From Stromatinia cepivora (Eukaryota; Ascomycota; Leotiomycetes; Helotiales; Sclerotiniaceae), in contig RCTD01000003.1 in assembly GCA_014898415.1 (NCBI GenBank), forward strand, positions 868,001-932,000: a DNA stretch of 64,000 nt, read 5' to 3'. Under the pieces are notes generated by a model. It did not search any database, had not been told where the DNA came from, and was given only the letters and a program-made list of their open reading frames with translations. Shown one piece after another: positions 59,959-64,000 of the stretch. Numbering within the stretch: position 1 is the first letter of the stretch; each line of letters starts with the position of its first letter. Made by a program: the position numbers and the translations under genes.

Positions 59959-62389
59959 TCAGTCAAAAGTACCTTCAAATGTTGCGACAGCTATGTGGAA
60001 TCTAAAGCCTACATAGACTTCATTGAGCCAGCGCCAGCGTGGCAAGTATATCAAATTGATTTTTTACAACTGAAAGAGAGATCGGGATAAGGAGCCTTGG
60101 CCATATTTATTGCCAAAATATTGGTAACAGTCAGAGAATCGACAATGATAATTCATTCCTTTTTTTCGATGTTGTAACATAATTTCTCATCACCGCATCT
60201 TCGTTTATTATCATAAATTTCTGGGACATAGAGAATTATTATAGAGTTCCGACATCCAGGACATCCCCATGAAATTGTGACATCTATATTATCAAAGGAT
60301 AGATAGAGAGATCTAGTATAGATTCTCAGGATTCTTTATAACAAAATAGTATAAAATGTGCAGAGATAAGCAAATTCCAAGATGTATACAGTGAATACTA
60401 CTCCACAAATGCAGGTAGACTAAAATGGCGCAGAAAAACTCTCCAGGAAGTGAAGAGTAAGCTCTGAAATATCTATATCTCTATAAAAGGCACGCCTGGT
60501 GACCATCTCGTTGAGCCAGAATTGAGTTGAATGGTACCATTTCACCCGCCATGGCTGCTACACTGAGATACAGCCTCTTGTGGTTTCGATATACAGCCGC
60601 AGCTTTAATACCTACGAAAAACATAAGAAGGTTTCGATATCATCTATACCATCTAAGAATTATCAACTTTGATTGTCAACAGATCTTGTTATTGCCACTA
60701 AACAAATATCATTATCTCCTATTCATTACTGAGAAATTTATTTGCCCAATCTCGGTCTATTGTGCCATTTTACCAATACTTTTTTCTATATCCTTTTTGG
60801 GTCAATATCTGAGAGGAACATATGCATAACCCCCATAGATTTCGTTCACATGGTAAACCATGCATCTTGTATACAAATAAAGAAAGGTGGTGGTGCCATA
60901 CCTATATATACCTCTTCGCCCTAGCACCACAAAGAGCATATCATTTCACCCGATTTCCACAAACAATTCACTATCAAAAGGTTAGCCCCATTCATACCTC
61001 TTCAAATCTCAAAATGACATCTTACCTACCTAGTATATCCACCTATATATAAATTTCCATTCACCATCCTAATAACACAACGAACTCTTTGTAAAAAAAA
61101 AAGACAAAGACCTGATCTAGGGTCTAGTTTCAAGAAAATTCAAGCTGAGTGTGTAAGACTTAGCATGGTATAAAATTTATGTCTCTTCCCCGTATATATA
61201 TGATCTATTAAGTTAGGTTTATTGTCTGTCTGATGTTTATCGTGTGGTAGAGGTAGATGGTGATAGTGATGGGAAAATATTGGCAACGAGGAAATTGTGG
61301 ATGAATATATCATTGTTGCCTCTGGAAAGTAAAGGAGGGAGTATTATTCAAAATGGATATTGGGTCCGCAGGACTCGAAATCGGGCTGTTTTTCTAGAAT
61401 TTATTTGCCTAGGTTAAGGATATGCTAATTTGATTTCATGAAAAATGAAGCTTAAATAGCACAAAGCATTTGGATCTTAACAATCCACAAACCTAACAAT
61501 CAACTAACAGTACATAAACAACCACCACCACCATTCCTCAACCAACATAACAATTCCCAAATTTCAAGCCAGCATCGACAACAAACTCATCATTATCAAC
61601 AACCATACATCCTCAACACACACCATCTCCGGAAAACTCCGGAAAACTTCCGGCATCTGAAGCTAAAATTGCATTCCACACCCTTTCTGGAGTTCGGCAA
61701 GAGTCTTACTGTTCACTGTTCTATTTTACCCGTTTCCGTTTTCTGACGGGAGGGTTAACATTCTTAAATAGACACCCGGGGAAGAAAATTTGAGTACGGA
61801 GCGGGGTACTGCCAGTTTAGATACAGTGGCTCATATGGATGGGCAAAACCCCCAAATTCAACTCCTCAAATCCCCATTTTCCCACCACCCCATACAGCCG
61901 CCTCCTAGACCTCCACACAGCTTCCCACTTCTCAAAACCCACCGTCGAAAACACTCTCTCAAAAACCACCCCATCAATATAAAACAACCCACGCAGTAAT
62001 CATCAAGGCAATAAAAACCGACACTCAAATCTGAAAATCTGAAACCGAAGCACAGGACGGAGAGAGTAATCTAGAAAGCCACCTCATTCTGTACCCAAAA
62101 TAACTCTTCTACTTCTCCAAAAGGAAGTTATGGACTACATGATCATGCATGATCATGAGATAGATGAAAACTCCGAGGGGTATTCGAGAATTTGAAATTT
62201 GAAAGGGAAAAAATGATATTTGAATTTTTATATCACTGATAAGAAAGTTTTGTACCTAGTAGCGCGGCATGACTGCTCATTATTGTATTTTTCGAAATTC
62301 TATATTTACTATTCTATTTTTGATATTTCATTTCTCCTTTCTCTTTTAGTGGCAGACCCATTGAGTCACCAACCCATTCATCAAGATCA

Positions 62390-62545
62390 TCTCATCTCAT
62401 CCCCTCATCCCCTCATCCCATCTCCTACTCCTCCTCCAAATATTTTATCCCCATCCTTATCCCCATCCCATTCAAACCAAACCCAACACCCAATCCCATC
62501 CCATCCTATCCCATCCCATCCTATCCCATCCCATTCTATTCAAAC
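62390..62545. repeat. Pyrimidine-rich CCATC/CCTAT minisatellite
   Basis: Imperfect units of catccc, ccatcccatcctat and related words on the plus strand, e.g. two neighbouring catcctatcccatcc copies at about 62500-62530. The same kind of sequence (in reverse) occurs at about 9655-9680. Confidence 0.7.
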
Positions 62546-62968
62546 CAAACCAACCTATAAATCCAGAACAACTCCCCAACAACCAAAAGCCACAAGATTC
62601 AATTTCCCCTGATCGCATACAAAAGAGGGTTCTATTGCAATATATTTATTTTAGAAATAGAGATTTTGGGTTCTTTTATTTGCAGAGAGAGGATATCGGA
62701 GTCGGATAAGGAGATGGAACGGAATAGGATAGGATGAAGGAGTGTTGAAGAGTGGATTTTCCAGAGGTAAACCGATAGACAGGTTGTGCACACTGCAGAT
62801 GCATGGTATGCTGATTAAGATGAGGATAAAGTACCTCACTGGAGGTCTCAGACTCAACGAGTAATCGAATTCTATAAGAGAGTGCTATTTTCATATAAGT
62901 ATGACACATGCATAATGTACATACTATTTACCCATTTGTCCATTTTTTATCTATATAATCATACACAT

Positions 62969-64000
62969 TTAACTACTTGAGCCTCCTCTCTTCTTAGCCG
63001 CTGCCTTTTCAGCAGCTTCCCTTGCTTTACTTTCTGCAGTTACAGGTTCACCAAGACCTGGTGGTGGCAACCAAGTAACTGTGCCTTCTTTTGCAGCTTG
63101 TAGACGTTTTCTTTGACCCTCTTCACCTGCACGACCTAAAACACCTGCTATGAGTTGAATACATCTCAGACTGTAGAATTGTTAGCTTATTTTCCAGCGA
63201 AATACACGGAAAAGTAAACTAACCTGTCATCATTGGCCGGTATAGGATACGTAACCCAAGTAGGATCCGCATCCGTATCAATAACCCCAATCGTAGGAAT
63301 ATTATGCAACCCACACTCATGCAACAAAATATAATTCTCCAATGGGTTCAAACAAACCACCAAATCCGGTTTTAACGCCTTCCACTTCATAAGTTTGTCC
63401 TCATACCCCGCTACAACTTCATCATTGGCATCCAAAGCCTTAATAGCACACTTGGCGAGAATTTGATCGCCATTGGTAATACTACCCGCGACCCAACGAT
63501 TGAAAAGATGGCAACCCTTCGCAAGAGAAGCAGCTTTCACCACTGCGGAATCTTGACCAGCACGAGTACCGACAAAGAGAATGAGACCACCATGATAAGC
63601 CACACCTTCTACAACCTTCGCACAACGACGTAAATGAGCAGCGGTTTCCTCCAAACTTATTATATGTATCCCCTGTCTAATACCATAAATATATCTCTGA
63701 TTCGCCGGATTCCAAAGTTGAGTCGCATGGCCCAAATGACTCTGACTAGCCATCAAAAGCTCTAGCGTAATATCTTTTGGAGCCGGCGGATTGATGATAA
63801 GTTGATGGGGTTCATAATGTTGCGGTACGACTGAACCTAATTTCGCAGTTCTTTTCTGGATATGGTTGAACCTTAGGTAATCTTCTGCGACGTTGGGGAC
63901 ATTCGGATTATGCGGTTTCTTTTTCTGTGGAGGGGAAAAGTTGCGAGTGAGGTGGAGAGAATTGAGTGTGGCTTCGAGGGAATTGGTTTGTTTGTTGTGG
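62969..64000 (-). CDS. MRP4: Mitochondrial small-subunit ribosomal protein uS2m (N-terminus beyond window)
   Basis: Two exons seen: 64000-63224 (still open at the window edge; reading frame starts at 63999) and 63170-62969, flanking a 53-nt intron with CTAAC near its 3' end. At least 325 residues are encoded. The bacterial-type S2 domain is clear: LMASQSHLGHATQLWNPANQ, GIRQGIHIISLEETAAHLRR, GGLILFVGTRAGQDSAV, FNRWVAGSITN, KPDLVVCLNPLEN and HNIPTIGVIDTDADPTWVTY. The last exon adds the end of the domain (DD-SLRCIQLIAGVLGRAGEEG) and a basic Ala/Lys tail. Known role: head protein of the mitochondrial 37S subunit. The part upstream (RNFSPPQKKKPHNPNVPNV) is the mitochondrial N-terminal extension. 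Confidence 0.95.

Larger units (their letters stand above)
57028..62968. other. Gene-poor intergenic region
   Basis: 5.9 kb with no firmly supported gene. Weak candidates are 57800-58018 and 59557-59958 (both minus, listed separately) and a 59-codon plus-strand frame from 58429 (MTVKSTIDNLNFKSSEFQ). On the minus strand, a short segment around 61810-61990 reads GVVFERVFSTVGFEKWEAV but has stops directly upstream, so it is at most a relic. Pyrimidine-rich minisatellite DNA occupies about 62390-62545. Confidence 0.45.

Noticed and set aside
1..64000. tRNA, rRNA or CRISPR features
   Set aside because: No cloverleaf with A/B boxes, rRNA segment or spacer-repeat array was recognised by eye; a tRNA scan would be needed to exclude tRNAs fully.

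Overview
The window is nuclear DNA of a filamentous ascomycete, most likely a leotiomycete of the Botrytis/Sclerotinia type. Genes carry short GT-AG introns (about 45-170 nt), often with CTAAC/CTGAC-like branch sites. Intergenic DNA is AT-rich, and the gene content mixes fungal housekeeping genes with secreted plant-wall-active enzymes. The genus assignment is inferred from gene style and families, not from a search. All exon joins given here are my own reading; every join quoted restores one open frame.

Layout: 1-5.3 kb holds the translation factor eIF2A (runs off the left edge) and a DHA1-type MFS transporter. 5.3-7.0 kb is intergenic and contains a small inverted-repeat transposon with perfect 35-bp ends. 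7.0-9.0 kb is a Nup37-like WD40 protein. 9-11.9 kb is low-complexity DNA with one possible unannotated exon. 11.9-17.3 kb has a secreted GH43 endo-arabinanase, a mitochondrial enoyl-CoA-hydratase-family enzyme, a small ankyrin protein and a small secreted protein. 18.0-23.9 kb is APC1 of the anaphase-promoting complex. 26.3-36.1 kb is a secretome-rich stretch: laccase, a possible small secreted protein, a Ser/Thr-rich surface protein and a type-B carboxylesterase.

37.0-40.3 kb holds a divergent pair, a Zn2Cys6 regulator and a short-chain dehydrogenase. Both carry in-frame stops or frameshifts, so this looks like a dead regulator-enzyme module. 40.7-49.8 kb is housekeeping again: DNA polymerase epsilon (POL2), divergent from COX20 across a promoter with MCB- and SCB-like cell-cycle boxes, and then a charged fungal protein.

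50-63 kb is gene-poor and decayed. It contains a relic protein gene at 51.3-52.3 kb. It also contains a nested transposon structure at 54.3-57.2 kb: a roughly 240-bp tandem duplication interrupted by an AT-rich hAT-like element with an 8-bp target duplication (CCCCTAAC), which is itself interrupted by a 1.68-kb LTR retroelement with 150-bp LTRs and a 5-bp target duplication (GCAGG). The differences between the LTRs are almost all C/T or G/A transitions, concentrated toward the inside of the element, as expected of repeat-induced point mutation (RIP). The window closes with the mitochondrial ribosomal protein uS2m, whose N-terminus lies beyond the right edge.
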